Shown here one piece after another: positions 50,234-63,017 of a stretch of 64,000 nt of DNA. How positions within the stretch are numbered: position 1 is the stretch's first letter; each line of letters starts with the position of its first letter. Source of the stretch: Limnoperna fortunei (taxonomy: Eukaryota > Mollusca > Bivalvia > Mytilida > Modiolidae); the NCBI GenBank assembly GCA_944474755.1, contig OX104113.1:59664074-59728073 (forward strand), read 5' to 3'. The notes below the pieces were generated by a model. The model had not been told where the DNA came from. It worked only from the letters and a program-made list of their open reading frames with translations, and searched no databases. Made by a program: the position numbers and the translations under genes.

Positions 50234-50515
50234 GTAGGGGTGAGGGTCCGTTGACTGAGTGGTTAAGGTAATAAGTCCACTATTGATCACGTAGTCTGTC
50301 AACACTGAGGTTGCGGGTTCGAGTCTCACTTCGGGTCGGTTGCACTCGACTCCAATCTTAATTGACAGGATTGCCAGTTTTCCAACCGAAGGTCGGGAAT
50401 TTTCTCCGGGTACTTCGGCTTCCTCCCCAATAAAAACTGGACGCAACGATACAGCTGAAAAATTGCTGAAATTGGTGTTACAACACTATTCAAACAAACA
50501 AACAAACAACAAACA
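50234..50515 (+). mobile_element. tRNA-derived SINE, full length
   Basis: The head has GTTGACTGAGTGGTTAAGGT (box A) and GCGGGTTCGAGTCTC (box B). The body has the TCCGGGTACTTCGGCTTCC core, a tail with GATACAGCTGAAAAATTGCT, and a final (AAAC)n. One of the two best copies in the window. Confidence 0.9.
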
Positions 50516-51561
50516 AATCTCGTTGATGGGGATATCAGGTTATAATACGGAAAGCCAGAGCGCGGACCACATTGTGTAACTTGTTTAGAAAGTGCCATGA
50601 TAATTGCATATCAGTATTATAGATTTTAAAAAGGAGAAGGCCTAGTGCAGCTGCTACAAAACTGAATTATTCTACCATACCCAATACTTTATACATTTCA
50701 AGAAGCTTTTGCATGCCATAGATCACGTTCGACTCTGCATATTCAAATAGCTAAACATCCGTCTATTGGGATAGTATGCCTTTAACAACGGTTACATACG
50801 AAGTGAATAATACCATGATGCTGTGTATTTTTTTGTAAAAATATGTTTCTATTATATGAGTAATAATTAATAATAGCAATGATCTGCATCGTTAGGAATT
50901 CTAATTTCCTTTCAGAACAAATTACAGGAGATATATAATCTCTACTATATTTATATTACTAAAACGTCAAACGATATAATAAATGAGATTTCTTACAACA
51001 ACAAAATGCAGCGCGCTCCAATTTACAAACGGTCAGCTCAAACCTATATACGACATATGAAATACACAAACTACAACATTTTCAGTGTCAAATTAAAGAA
51101 GATGCGACACATTTACGTTTGCACTACTTGGCCAGTTTACACATGCATACACATCGTGTGATATTCTTCTAAAACTGCGAACATTCCAGATACTGCACGT
51201 ACAAATATCTGTAATTATCACGCTCGGCATGTTGCATGATAGCACTATATTTGTTTAATAAATATTTTTTCCATCTGAAAGATAAATTCCTAACAGATGG
51301 CTCATTTCAAAAATGTTTTTTGATCAAGTGCAGCACATGTCTCGTTTCCGTTACATTAAACAAACAAGCACACGTTTAATTATGCTACAATAAATATAAG
51401 AAACCTATACAACCTTATACCAATTATAACATTTATAGTCTATTGCAAAACTATGTGAAAAATTATTTACATTGTAGATACAAGTGTCCCATTGTAGGAG
51501 AGACGCAATTTAGCCAGAAAGTCTACCTGACTTCTTTAACAAAATATTCATTGTTCATAAT
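50516..51561. other. Intronic sequence between two SINEs
   Basis: No feature recognised. Confidence 0.35.
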
Positions 51562-51825
51562 AGGGACCTCGGTGGCCGAGTGGTTAAGGTAGTTTGTCTA
51601 CTGTTGATCGCCTGGTCTGTCAACACTGAGATTGCGGGTTCGATTCTCACTGCGGGGAGGGTGTACTCTACTCCAACCTAATTGACAAGGATTGCCAGTT
51701 TTCCTACCGCAGGTCGGGATTTTCTCCGGGTACTTCAGCTTCCTCTCTAAAAAACTGGACGCCATGGTATAGCTGAAAAATGGCTGAAAATGGCGTTAAA
51801 CATCATTCATACAAACAAACATTGT
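51562..51825 (+). mobile_element. tRNA-derived SINE, full length, best tRNA head
   Basis: GGGACCTCGGTGGCCGAGTGG then TTAAGG closely resembles the 5' half of a class II tRNA (Ser/Leu type). Box B is GCGGGTTCGATTCTC. The core, the ATGGTATAGCTGAAAAATGG tail and the (CAAA)n end are all present. It is the reference copy for the family here. Confidence 0.92.
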
Positions 51826-52071
51826 TTATATTTATAACGTTAAAATTGCCTAATTTTTAGTTTGCTTTTTGACACATGTGTATCGTATACAGATACATGA
51901 AAAAAGAAAATGGGTATTTTGTGTACTGAAAAAAATATATTTTCGAATCATGTTCAGAAATTCTTCGACTTTTCCGATCATTATAACAACGGCTATCACT
52001 TATACACGGGGTTATTGTTACACATTTCTAACGAGTACAAAGAGTACAGATCTTAAGGGCTTGCGCTCCGT

Positions 52072-52200
52072 TCTTAATTGACAAGAATTCCTTCTTATTC
52101 TGCATTAACCTGAAATTCAGTCACGCTTTCCCCAAAATAAAAACTGAAAGCCATGATGTAGTTGAAAAATGGCGTTCCCATTACAAAAGACAAAAACTAA
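52072..52200 (+). mobile_element. Highly diverged SINE fragment
   Basis: CTTAATTGACAAGAATTCC and AAAACTGAAAGCCATGATGT align with the SINE body and tail, but the central core is scrambled. Confidence 0.45.
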
Positions 52201-52229
52201 CTTCAAATTAAATTAAAAATAATGTAATG

Positions 52230-52818
52230 TGATGCCAACACAGAAGTCGCCCAAAATCCACATGGATAGTATTGCGTTCCACCCAGGACATTGAAATGTA
52301 CCTACACATCAAATTTAATTAAAATCGGACAACGTTTAAAATTTGACGCGTTTTTGGCGGCCATTTTGAAACACCAGGTGGAAAAAAATCCCGAATTTGG
52401 ATTTCCACTCGGGACACTTAAATCCACCTCCACACCAAATTTTGTTGCAATCGGAGCACGTTAAATGTCATCGAGATCACATAACGTTGAAAATTATACA
52501 CGTTTTTAGCGGCCATTTTGAAACCCGACGTCGGAGAAAAAAATTAAAGGTAGGGTTTCACTCGAAATACTAACCCCTACCTCCATACCAAATTTCGTTG
52601 AAATCGGACCACGGGAAAAATTTTGCTATTTTTGGGTGGGTGTCGTCAAGTGGCGGCCATTTTGAAATGGCGACCATTATCAAAAATCTGACTATTGACT
52701 GCATATGTCGGTCTACAACTGTGCCAAGTTTCATTTGATTCTATTAAGAAATGTATCGGACAAGTTCACGGTCTAGAAAAAGTGGAAACCGAAATAATGA
52801 TAATAATAATAATAATAA
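52230..52818 (+). repeat. Element of repeated ~140-bp modules ending in (TAA)n
   Basis: Three diverged modules each carry a CACCAAATTTxGTTGxAATCGG-like block and a GGCGGCCATTTTGAAA block (about 52358, 52510 and 52653). The 3' end is GAAACCGAAATAATGATAAT plus a (TAA)n run to 52818, as in non-LTR-mobilised elements. No ORF. Confidence 0.6.
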
Positions 52819-55195
52819 AAAGAAACGGTGCAAAAGAAAAATATACACAAGAAAAGCTGCACATATGAAGTTCGCCACACGCGTTTAGCAGGAGTTGCTT
52901 ACATTTCCTGTTCACCTGGAATCACCCCAGTGTTTACTGAGATTCATGTAACTCAATTTTTGGTTTTTATATCTATTTGTTTGGTTGTTGTTCCCGCTTT
53001 TGTTAGTCCTCTACCGGCATCGACGAAGGAGACTATAGCCTTGCACTCCGTCCGACAGTCCGGACTCTTTGTAAACGCTTAGAGATATTGAACTGATATT
53101 CATCCATGATGAGTTACAGAACAATTAAGATTGAATTTCGTTTTGGTTTCATGACTTTGACGAAGGTATGACCCCTGGACATGTTTAAACATGGTTTTGT
53201 CTATGCTTGACATTGTTTCAGGAATACTTTTCGGTATCTTTTTCTTACTAGCTTGCAAAGTCTGTGTGCGAAATAAGGTTTAAAAAGAGAGGACTATAAT
53301 ATACACAGATATGATCATGGTAGCAAATGATAACGAAACGATATGTTGCAAGTTTAATTTTCTTTATTTGATTGCTTAGCAGTTCTAAAGATATATTTTG
53401 TATTGTGTTGATTATATGTACAAATATCATGCATCATTATAGGAAATATATTTTATAAGAATTCTTTTAATCGACTCCATGTCTTCAATTAATTAAACTT
53501 TGCTGTTTCAGTGTGTATAACGATCCATGTTAATCAGCCAAGTATCTCAGTATGAGAGACAGTTGGAAACGGAAGCAAATGACTTGTTAGAACATTGAAT
53601 ACCTGGAATTGATCAATTTTCCGTGGTTTATTTTTTATTGTTCAGTGTATAATTTGCAGAAATATGGAAATTAAATTTCAATTGTGTTTCAAGAAGAGCC
53701 TTTCGTGAATATAATATGCATCCTTCCTGGAACTTGTAAGAGGGTGTTACAATTTAAATATTTAAAAGGAATCGATACTCACAACCTATGCGCAGCTTTC
53801 CTTCTCTTCAATCAGTTCTATAGTACATGTTCGGTTTTATTAAAATCTGTCTTATGATAATATGTGTTCAAAAGTGCTGCTGCTTTATGATAGTTGAACG
53901 CCCTCACTTTACCTACGCTAATTCTGAAATTTACCTGGAAAATAATTGATTTAACGTAAACTTCAGTGATGGATTACAAGAAATGCGTAATAAAGCCAAC
54001 ATTAATCTTATCTTTGTCAACGCTTTTAGTGATTAATACTTTTCATGCTCGTTATATATGAGCGAAACGCTTCAATGTCATTTAATATCAGCTGTCAAAG
54101 ATAGATTCAATTTTATTTATAAAATATTATTAATGATCCATAATAAGCTAGAAGAGCTTTTTTAATAAACTACAATATTTACTGTTACAAGGTATATTTG
54201 TTGGTAATTTTCACTTTTTCTTCTTTATTTAAGGATGTCAATGAAAGATGGTTATTTGTCGCTCTATTATTTCAATTTTGCTGGTAATTAACATGTTATG
54301 TTCTCAAAGTGTCTGCAGTAAACGATAGAAGGAAGTGACAACCAAGTAGACATTTAATGCATACAATGGACTGCTGCATTATTTTAAGACATTAGAAATT
54401 AAAAATAATTTTACGTCGACTATTTTTATTTATCGCAGATAAATTTTCCCTGTTAGTGACTAAAACAAATACTATGGCATATTTAAACATTAGGTGTTAG
54501 AGTTGAACCAGTAAAAGTTATTCCAAGACCTTCATCACTAAACTATCAATGCTGACAACGTATCACACTTACAAATATAAAAGGAACGTCGAATTACCTC
54601 AGTAATAAAAACCGTTAATAATTCTTTGCTGACCATGTCTTTGTTCGCTTCTGCAATTGTCAAGCAAGAAATACTCACTTTTAATGTACTTTTCAGATAA
54701 AGATTTTTTTAGATTGGTACTTAACAGTTTATATGATTTACCTGTATCAATATTTTATATTATGTTAGAGTATTATTACGTTTCCCCTTAATTGAGTAAT
54801 AATATTAAGATATTTAGGTCGTTCAAAATACATTTATACAGATATCACTGTGTTGGTCGATATAAAGAAGATCAATAGTAGTAAAGCAATCTTCACAACA
54901 CAAGAACTCAAGGGACGTGGAAGTATAAAATAAAGGCCTCGTGTTATTTCAAAATTCCTCTCACGTTTGCATTGATTACTGAATTCAGTGCATCCCCGCT
55001 TAGCATTCATGTATATATTTAAAATCTTAAATGAACTATCTAAGAATGTGTTCTTGTGGATTGATGGATACGTAAACAAATCATGTCAATCTTTTTGAAG
55101 AATTTGACTGTGTATTGAATAATAGTTATACGTGTTTCTGTTCAAGTAATTAGTATTAACCGCAGCCTTACAGGATCCCTTTTCCATAATAGGGG
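52819..55195. other. Intronic sequence, no feature supported
   Basis: The 84-codon ORF at 52828-53082 begins right after the (TAA)n tail. It has a hydrophobic middle but no recognised family. Confidence 0.35.
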
Positions 55196-56224
55196 CATGG
55201 TTTATTTTATGGAATAGAGTGATGAAGTAAAGTGTTGGAGTGGAGTCATGGAGTGGAGTATGGAGTTTTAGAGTTTTTTTTATTTTGAATTTTAATTTTT
55301 ATTGATTGCGTAATCTAGTGGAGATACATGATGTTTCGTAACACACACATCTTTAGTTTTGAATTATGTTATTGTTCATTTACAAATTCAATTTATTAGG
55401 GAATATATTAATCACTATACCTCGAAATAATATGAACTGTTGATATTTTGACCAGAGCTATAATTTGTTTATAAAATGTCTATACTTGTTTTTAATTCTG
55501 CTATAAAATATTTCAAATAGCTGACATTTACCCCATAAAACTTTTGAAAAGTCATAAAAGATCAAGAAAGCCAGCAATTAGACAGTTCTAATATTTTACA
55601 TCACTCAACAGTCCAATTACTAATGTTTATTTTCATATCAACGAGCATTACGTGAAACGTAAAGACAACTATTTCGTTGCAAGTCTAATACACTGAGAGA
55701 CCTTAAAACCTTTCTTAAATTATGTTCATTTGAAGAGATTGGAGTCTGTTCAAATTCATATTAACCAATTTTAAGTTTGTTTGACAAGTATCGTTCTACA
55801 ATACAAACTGGTTGTACTTCTTGCTTCAGTAGTATTTTACATTTAAGTTGTTTATAGTTTGGAGTTAAGCCAATACAAACTGGCTGTACTTCTTGCTTCA
55901 GTAGTATTTTACATTTAAGTTGTTTATAGTTTGGAGTACACTTTAAATATATTTTTTATAACCTGAGCTTATGGTGATAATAAGTATAGGTATTACTAAT
56001 ACAAGTTGTAAAAACATCGACTGAAACAGGATCGCTATGAAATAGTTGTCTGTGTGTCACTTTGTGTGTATGTTATGATAAATCATTTATCTCCACTACA
56101 TTGCCCACGAAAAAAAACCCATGCACATTGCTTCACTCCAAAATTCAATTGACTCCACTCCAACAATCCAGGACTCCACTCCATGGCTCCACCCCATCAC
56201 TTCACTCCATAAAATAAACCATGC
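55196..56224. mobile_element. 1.03-kb foldback element with GGAGTGGAGT arms
   Basis: GCATGGTTTATTTTATGGA at the left is inverted at the right end. Both arms then hold degenerate tandem GGAGTGGAGT/CACTCCACTCC units (55247-55275 and 56140-56210). This is the same design as the 12813-13983 element (short TIR, tandem-repeat arms, unrelated middle) with a different sequence. A clear target duplication was not found. Confidence 0.75.
55799..55936 (+). repeat. Two-copy 72-bp tandem duplication
   Basis: CAATACAAACTGG(T/C)TGTAC... occurs twice in direct order with period 72 and very few differences, inside the foldback element. It looks like a recent local duplication. Confidence 0.9.
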
Positions 56225-59200
56225 GTTTAAGTGTTGGTGCCACATTGTAATAACGTAAAAACAACTCATTCTTGATATAATCTTATCTAATGAAATTAGG
56301 TCCTGTTTTCTAAGAAATTCTGATGCATATCCTATTTGTAGAACGAAAACTGATTTATTCTCATTCAACACGTACTTCATATAATGAGCTGGTCTGAAGT
56401 TGATGTTTAAATAATATTTTCGCTAATTTTGGCTTTGGTTATTCATTTTAATTTGGTTGCGTAAGTATAATAGATTAACGGATGTTTATTGAATTCTGTC
56501 TTAATTATGTCATTTAAATATATACATATTGTACATTAAAAAGAAATAAAAAAGGACGAAACATTTCAAAGTCTAGTCCTTGTTCATTAGTTAAAAACAG
56601 TTACACTAACATATAATTAACAGATTTTCAAATTCAGTATTGCCTTCAGCTCTTATCTGCAAATGGATGCAGAATAAATCGTATTAAACGCCGGACGTTT
56701 AAATTAGCATTAAATCAAATTAAATACTATTCCACTATATATAATGTTTTGGTTGTGTTTTTATTACTGGACTGTAAGATAAACATTTTAAATTATGTTC
56801 CTAAGTTTACAGTGTAATATCTGTCAGCTTTTATATGACTAATGTCAATTTGATGTACAGTGAGAGAAAAGATCCTTAACAGTATCTTTGACATTTTTTT
56901 TCTGAAACTGTAAGCTGACATTTTGGCATAATACATTTATGAAATGCATAATTTTCTAAGAAAACGGTGTTATTTGTGTTTTTTACACAATAATTTCGTA
57001 CCTGATATTAAGTATATGCATGCTACATAGTGCTGATGTGTATTGCAACACACATGGAGGAACATTAACATATTCATTTTTTAATTTTGTACTTCGCTCC
57101 TAAGATGCCGCTCCATGTAAAACATCACATCATAAAGAAACTGTCTGGAATAATTCTGTGTAATTCCAGTCGATTGACCGACTGCTATTCGTATCACGAA
57201 TAATTCAAAAACTAACTGACAAAGTAAATCACAGCCTGGTATGATGTGGGATTTTCAGTATCGATCTTTCTTGAAGCAATCACTCTGCTGTCACATTTGC
57301 TTGAAAAGTACAATATTGGGTCTATTAGATTATTTTAAATACGCGGTAGTATAATTTTTTTTACATTACAAGACTTTCTCCCAATTAATTAAGGATGTTA
57401 TAACCCCGAACGGTCTATAAACTAGAACAATTTCAAGTGCTTTAAATAAATAATAAATCTTATATATTGCTGGTCTTTGGCTTATGGCGAATGACGTCGC
57501 TATTAAACTTTACTTGCATAGGTACAATCAACCTAGTCTAGAGAGGTTTCAGCCAATTGCAAGCAGTCGTTTAAAACAGGCCCTACTTCGAATAGATGGC
57601 ACTGTAAAGGAACGTCTTTTCAATGGTCTCCGAATAAAGTGTAGCCGTTATAATGAAAAGCCTTCTGTAGAACCTCTCTAAGGGTAGCTATACTTTGTTT
57701 TCCATGATTTCATGATTGTTAACGATTCTTTGCTTTAGTACTAATAGTTGAGTCTACCTATCTATATTCTCAAGAAATATGCTTTCATTTTTTAGTTAGA
57801 AGAGATACATGGGGATTTCTTAAATTAGTAAAACTTTCTATCCAAAGTAGTCAAACTTTGATCCTATTGTTGTGCTTCATATTAATTTGTAGATCTTATA
57901 GAAGGACTCTGACACGAGATACTTTTTAGATTAGCAATAGCCCAATGATTTTCATATTTTAAGGTGATATGCACTTCATGAGGTTGTGAAAAAGGCGAAG
58001 TTACTCGTTAATCACAGAAATTCAAACATTTCGGAAAATTAAAGTAAAATACTTAGGCGCAACTGTAAAAAATGTTCTTTCATAGGTAAAATACCCTTCC
58101 CCATCTAGAAAAACATGTAATATATAATAACTGTCTAATATAATATACTTGAAACAGAAATGTTTAGTCTTTCTCAAACACTAAGCTGCGGAAAATAAGC
58201 TCTCTACTATAACCTTTAGTGGCGTTAAACCTCATTTGAACAAACAATCAAGACCTAACTTTGATCATTTAATACTGTCAAGCTTTTCTAATGATTGAGG
58301 ATCCTAAAATCAAAAGATGTATAGAATTATAAAGAAAAAAGTCAATTTGTCTAAATATATAGCTCTTGTAGTATAGCTGAAATTTATAACGTGTTAACAG
58401 GGTTCCGCTGACGGGTCAAAACAACGAACCATTTACATGCCTAAGATAGCAAGCAAAGACAGTATGCCTTCTAGAGTATATTTTATCTCGACCCTTAAAA
58501 AGTTCAATTTAAGCTACGTTTCCTAATAGATCAGTGTTCAAATATCTTAATAAATACTAAACTTGTATATATCGTTTTTAACACATGTTTTTCTCATCAG
58601 TGACGGTAATTACTTTTAATCGACCGAAGCTTCAAAAGTGATTGTAAAAGTTTCTTAAATATTTTCTGTTCATTTCAGTCTTGTGTGATATGATCACTAG
58701 TAGTATTAATCCTATTTTTTATCTTTCCTGTGAATTTTGAGTTGTGTGATAGAGGACAAACACTTTGTATTTGTATCACACGGGTATTAACATACGGTTT
58801 TTTACACGATAAACAAATGCAATTTTTTTCCGTGGACGTAACCCGCCTAGTTCATAATGTTTTACAAATGCCTGCTTTACATATTTAAAAGGTCAGTTAG
58901 TTTTATTATATGTGGTGTGTTGAAAATGGTTCGGAATTTGTTCCGTATTATTTTGCTTTTTGAGCTAATATGATTCTTTTGCTGTCGAGAAATGACAACA
59001 GTTATGTAAATTATAATACGCCAAATGTGTTTAGTAGGAAATATGCTATTTTGTAAGGTGTAAGAACGAAACATAAGGTCTCATAAAAGCGTTAGTTACC
59101 TTGCATCCACATTATGATTTCCTTTCAAAATTGATAAATGTTGTCGATGTAAAGTTTTTATTTGTTACGTGTTCGTTGTGTTCCCTCGTACAAGACGTTG

Positions 59201-59516
59201 CATCGCTGATGCAAACAAACTAACGACATGCCAGTTTGTTTCTGGTAATGTTTGAAACTTTTTAAGGTTGATCTGCTAAATGCTCGTGCAAATTTTATAC
59301 AAAAATCGGTCTATTTATTTTGTTTATACTTCTTTGTTTTTGTTTAGAATAATGTCATATTTTTTTAATGTGTGCCAATTCAAAATATTCGCCATTTGAT
59401 ATTGTAATTTGCTTGTTTGGTGTATAATTTGCCAGTGTGCTATGGACTTCGTAAATTTTTTTTAAGCTTGACGGTTATTTTGCATTAAGCTCTAAAATTG
59501 TCAATTTGTACATGAA
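56225..59516. other. Intronic sequence; one isolated SINE tail
   Basis: 58216-58250 (AGTGGCGTTAAACCTCATTTG then AACAAACAATC) matches only the 3' tail of the SINE. The 65-codon ORF at 57484-57681 has balanced composition but no recognisable family. Otherwise nothing. Confidence 0.4.
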
Positions 59517-60420
59517 TTAGAAGAAAATAGCAAAGAAAACCGACCGAACAACAAGAGCCAAAAGCCAAGGGACAGTTTCACAATCATGATAAAGACAAAC
59601 ACAACACAAAAACCAAAAACATAAAACACAGAAAGAGAGTAATCCGAACCCAATAAAAACCATGGGTGCACTCAGGTGCTCCGGACGAGTAAGCAGTGCC
59701 TGCATCTAATTAGACACCCGTCGAGTTACTCACTGTCTTGTCCAGAGAAAAGTCAAATCCAGGAATAGGAAACACTACCTATGACTCAGCGAAAATATCA
59801 GATAGGTTTTGAGACACTGATTTCCCATAACGATCAATTAAGTCTTGGTGCCGACCATAGAACTTCTGGAGAGATCATAAACCTAGGTACAACACACCCT
59901 TGTTTGAGTAGTTTAGCAGTCAACAGCAGTGATCGGTCTAGAAAATCGGAATAACGATCGCAGGATCTAGAATAACGTATCAGTTGTGAAATGTACACAC
60001 CATACGCTGGAGCTGCTGGAATGTTGCTGTCGATGAACGGAAGTTGACAATAGGAAAGTTGAAGTCATCACGCTTGTCGTAGAGTCTAGTTAGTTTCTAG
60101 TTTTCATAAGTCTATTTCTAGAAGTAGGTCTAAGTAAGAGGCTGACCTTAGTGTATTGGTTGTGTCTTCATTTCCAAGCTCGCTAGGGTAAATTGAATGT
60201 AAATAGTCACAAAATTTAGCATTGTTGATGGACAAAACATCATCAATATAGCGGAATGTGAAATTAATGGTCTGGGCCAGAGTCTTTTCTATCTTCTTCA
60301 GTAGGCCTTCTAGGAACTCGGCCTCATAAGAGTACAAAAACAGGAACTACCCCGAAAATCGTTGTATCTGTACTCTGAAAAGAAGTTAACAAATTTACCC
60401 TGAAAAATATAGGAGTGGCC
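59517..60420 (-). mobile_element. Penelope-like retroelement fragment with RT domain
   Basis: On the minus strand, 60337-60104 encodes 77 residues with YSYEAEF, the RT catalytic block FRYIDDVLSINN (YxDD motif C) and SASYLDLLLEID. These are diagnostic of Penelope-like RT as I know it. The frame stops at 60104, but further downstream another frame shows the post-RT region (PAYG / YGRHQDL-like blocks). The 5' part of RT and any GIY-YIG endonuclease are missing. Fragments of the same family are at 15162 and 38829. Dead copy. Confidence 0.85.
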
Positions 60421-61025
60421 TTTCTTTTGCCATTGATTTTTACATGTACTTATTGATCAATTTTTTTTCTAATTTTGAAGCACATTTATCATAGCTTGAT
60501 AATTATGTTAAAATCCATCACCAAAATAAAATTTTTATACAAAGACCTATTCTCTAATGCATTTATCTGGTTTCGTCATCATTATTATTGTGTATATATG
60601 TGGCTCAATAGTTTGCTTATCTTAACAAATATTCTAATGAATAAATTGTGTTGCATTTCCAGAGTCGCTTTACTAAAACAACGAAATATTTGTTTAAAGT
60701 ATATATAATCTAGTAATATCTATCTTGAAATGATAGTTAATGTAAAAAATTAATTATTATACCTCCGCTTGAAGCGTGTTAGAAATGTCTGTCGTCCATT
60801 ACACTTGGTTGTACCGATGTCTTTTACTCAATCCGCCTACACCATCAAATAAAATTTGATAAAACTTTGACAAAATCTTTATCACATTGTGCCTTTGTAC
60901 ACCTGATATTTAGTGTTTTGCATGTAAAAAACGTGGACTTTACCATTCTTTGACCTGTTATCCACTTCTCCATCTAAACCACTGAATGTAATTTGATCGA
61001 AACGTTCACAGGTTGCCATTGTGCA
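60421..61025. other. Intronic flank of the long inverted repeat
   Basis: A segment at 60928-60965 (AACGTGGACTTTACCATTCT) recurs in diverged form at about 61661-61700, on the far side of the inverted-repeat element. Confidence 0.4.
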
Positions 61026-61612
61026 CTATAGTAAACGTTGCCGTGTCGTTCCGACGGGTTTTGCCTGACAAAATAAAAAAACTGCTTACCGCGTTTGGTC
61101 GAGTTTATGGTCCTAGATCTCATATTACACTTTTTGAAATCAACAACTATTTCCACAGTTAATCGGCGTTCTGAAATGCGGCTGAATTTTGATTTTGATA
61201 CAGCGATTTTCCATACTAAATTTTGACCTTGTTTTGAACGGATGTGTACGTTAGGAAAATTCCATTGTTGTCTATTCGAAATCCTTCGGGTAATGTCGTC
61301 TGCAGTTAAGGCGGGAAAAGTCTCGCGGTTTGTCCGAATACCATTGAACGTCACGAAAGCAGACGAACGTTTGTATACAACATTAGACCCCTTTAGAAAC
61401 AAAAATGGCTGACTTCCTATGGAAATTCGATCTATCAAAATGAAAATTCAGCCGCATTTCAAAACGCCAAATTAACTGTGTAAAATAGTTGTTGATTTTA
61501 AAAAGTGTAATATGAGATATACACAAGGACCATCAACTCGACCAAACGCGGTAAGCAGTTTTTTATTTTGTCAGGCAAAACCCGTCGGAACGACACGGCA
61601 ACGTTTACAATA
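61026..61612. mobile_element. 587-bp element with ~170-bp inverted arms
   Basis: CTATAGTAAACGTTGCCGTG at the left is inverted as ACGGCAACGTTTACAATAG at the right. Arms of about 170 bp match, including CCGCGTTTGGTCGAG and AACAACTATTT. A minus-strand 154-codon ORF (60974-61438) covers the left arm and loop, but much of it is arm sequence, so I do not call it a gene. Confidence 0.8.
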
Positions 61613-62769
61613 GATATTTTCCGTTTTGATCGGAAAGATATTTGGGGTTTCTAAAATAAAACGTGGATTTTGCCACTCTTTGACATAGGAGAGGGTATCC
61701 TTTATTTAACATTGTTAATGTGTTTCAATTTTTATTTTAGCCAATACAGATGCAAGGATTAATATATATTGCGTCATTATTGCAAATACCTGACACAATT
61801 GTAAACTGCATGTAGAAATATGAGTTGAAAGTATACAGATACTTTCATTTTTAGGCTTACATGCATAAAATGCTTCTTTTTTGAAAAAATGGTAAACCTA
61901 ATAAATGCTTATATTGCACCTCGCTCGACTGGTTGTTGTACTAATTGATTCATTTTGTGTCGGTCAACATATTCTGTAAACATTTTTTTCGAATATTTGT
62001 TATAAGTCTATCCCCATTTGGTCGGAAAGTATCTTAAGATTTGAAAGCTAAATATTGGATCGTGATATTTAAATGTTATTTATCAGAAATGGTTCAAGGG
62101 CAAAAGTCGGTTATAGTAAAACATTACAGAAAAATCAATAACAATATCATTATTCATTTTTCTGCTTCTCTGTTTAGTCTAAAAGCTGAATTTTAAAATC
62201 AATTTACACTATCTTTCTTTAATTATATTAGGTCTCTAGCGAATGAAATTAAGTGAATTTTACGAAGGACGTCGGGGGATTTTCTCGATGATTGACGCGG
62301 CTTGACGCCTTCATTCATCATTAACATTATGTCGCACATACAAATCTCTTGATATACAAACAAAGAAGAAACATGGAAGTTTATAGATAAAAACAACTAT
62401 TAATTTGAATTATTGAAGAGACAGAATTAAGGCTTGCTGATTCATTTACTAACATCGCAACACAATAGAACATAAATAATATTTCTTCTAGTATGGCATG
62501 TCTGTTGCAGACAATATGAATTACTCAATCGCATGTTGGATAGTGTTTTTATTGGTTGTCCTTTTCATGGATCTTAAATCATAAAATTCCTACATATAGA
62601 AATAAAACGGATGCAATTTTCTATGGTAATATTCGAACGTCTATGGATAATGTATTGTTTTAAGATGGCGTTACATTTCCTAGTAAAGATTTTCGGTCAT
62701 TGAGAATAATTTTTTGGCATCTTTCTATGTGATTGAAAGTTAAAAATCGGTCAGGTAACATTATAGTGT
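61613..62769. other. Intronic sequence, no feature supported
   Basis: AT-rich with no ORF of note. Confidence 0.35.
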
Positions 62770-62925
62770 TTGTTTGTTTGAATGATGTTTAACGCCATTT
62801 TCAGCAATGTTTCAGCTATATCAAGGCGTCCAGTTTTTATTGGGGGAGGATGCCGGAGTACCCGGAGAAAACCCCTGAACTGCGGTAGGAAAACTGGCAA
62901 TCCTTGTGAATTAAGATTGGTAACA
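62770..62925 (-). mobile_element. SINE body, 5'-truncated
   Basis: On the minus strand it has the CTCCGGGTACTCCGGCATCC core, the TTGATATAGCTGAAACATTG tail and a CAAACAAAC end. It stops before box B. The (AG)n run begins within a few bases of its truncated 5' side. Confidence 0.8.
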
Positions 62926-62927
62926 TT

Positions 62928-62930
<3 letters not shown>

Positions 62931-63015
<85 letters not shown>
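62931..63015 (+). repeat. (AG)42 microsatellite
   Basis: An uninterrupted 85-bp AG run. It produces a spurious poly-Ser-Leu ORF on the other strand. Confidence 0.98.

Positions 63016-63017
<2 letters not shown>

Noticed and set aside
51562..51660. True tRNA gene
   Set aside because: Box A and box B are present, but the sequence continues straight into the SINE body and no closed acceptor stem is seen. It is a SINE head.
57484..57681. 65-codon ORF with balanced composition
   Set aside because: Looks more protein-like than most, but it is short, isolated and unrecognised, so not called.
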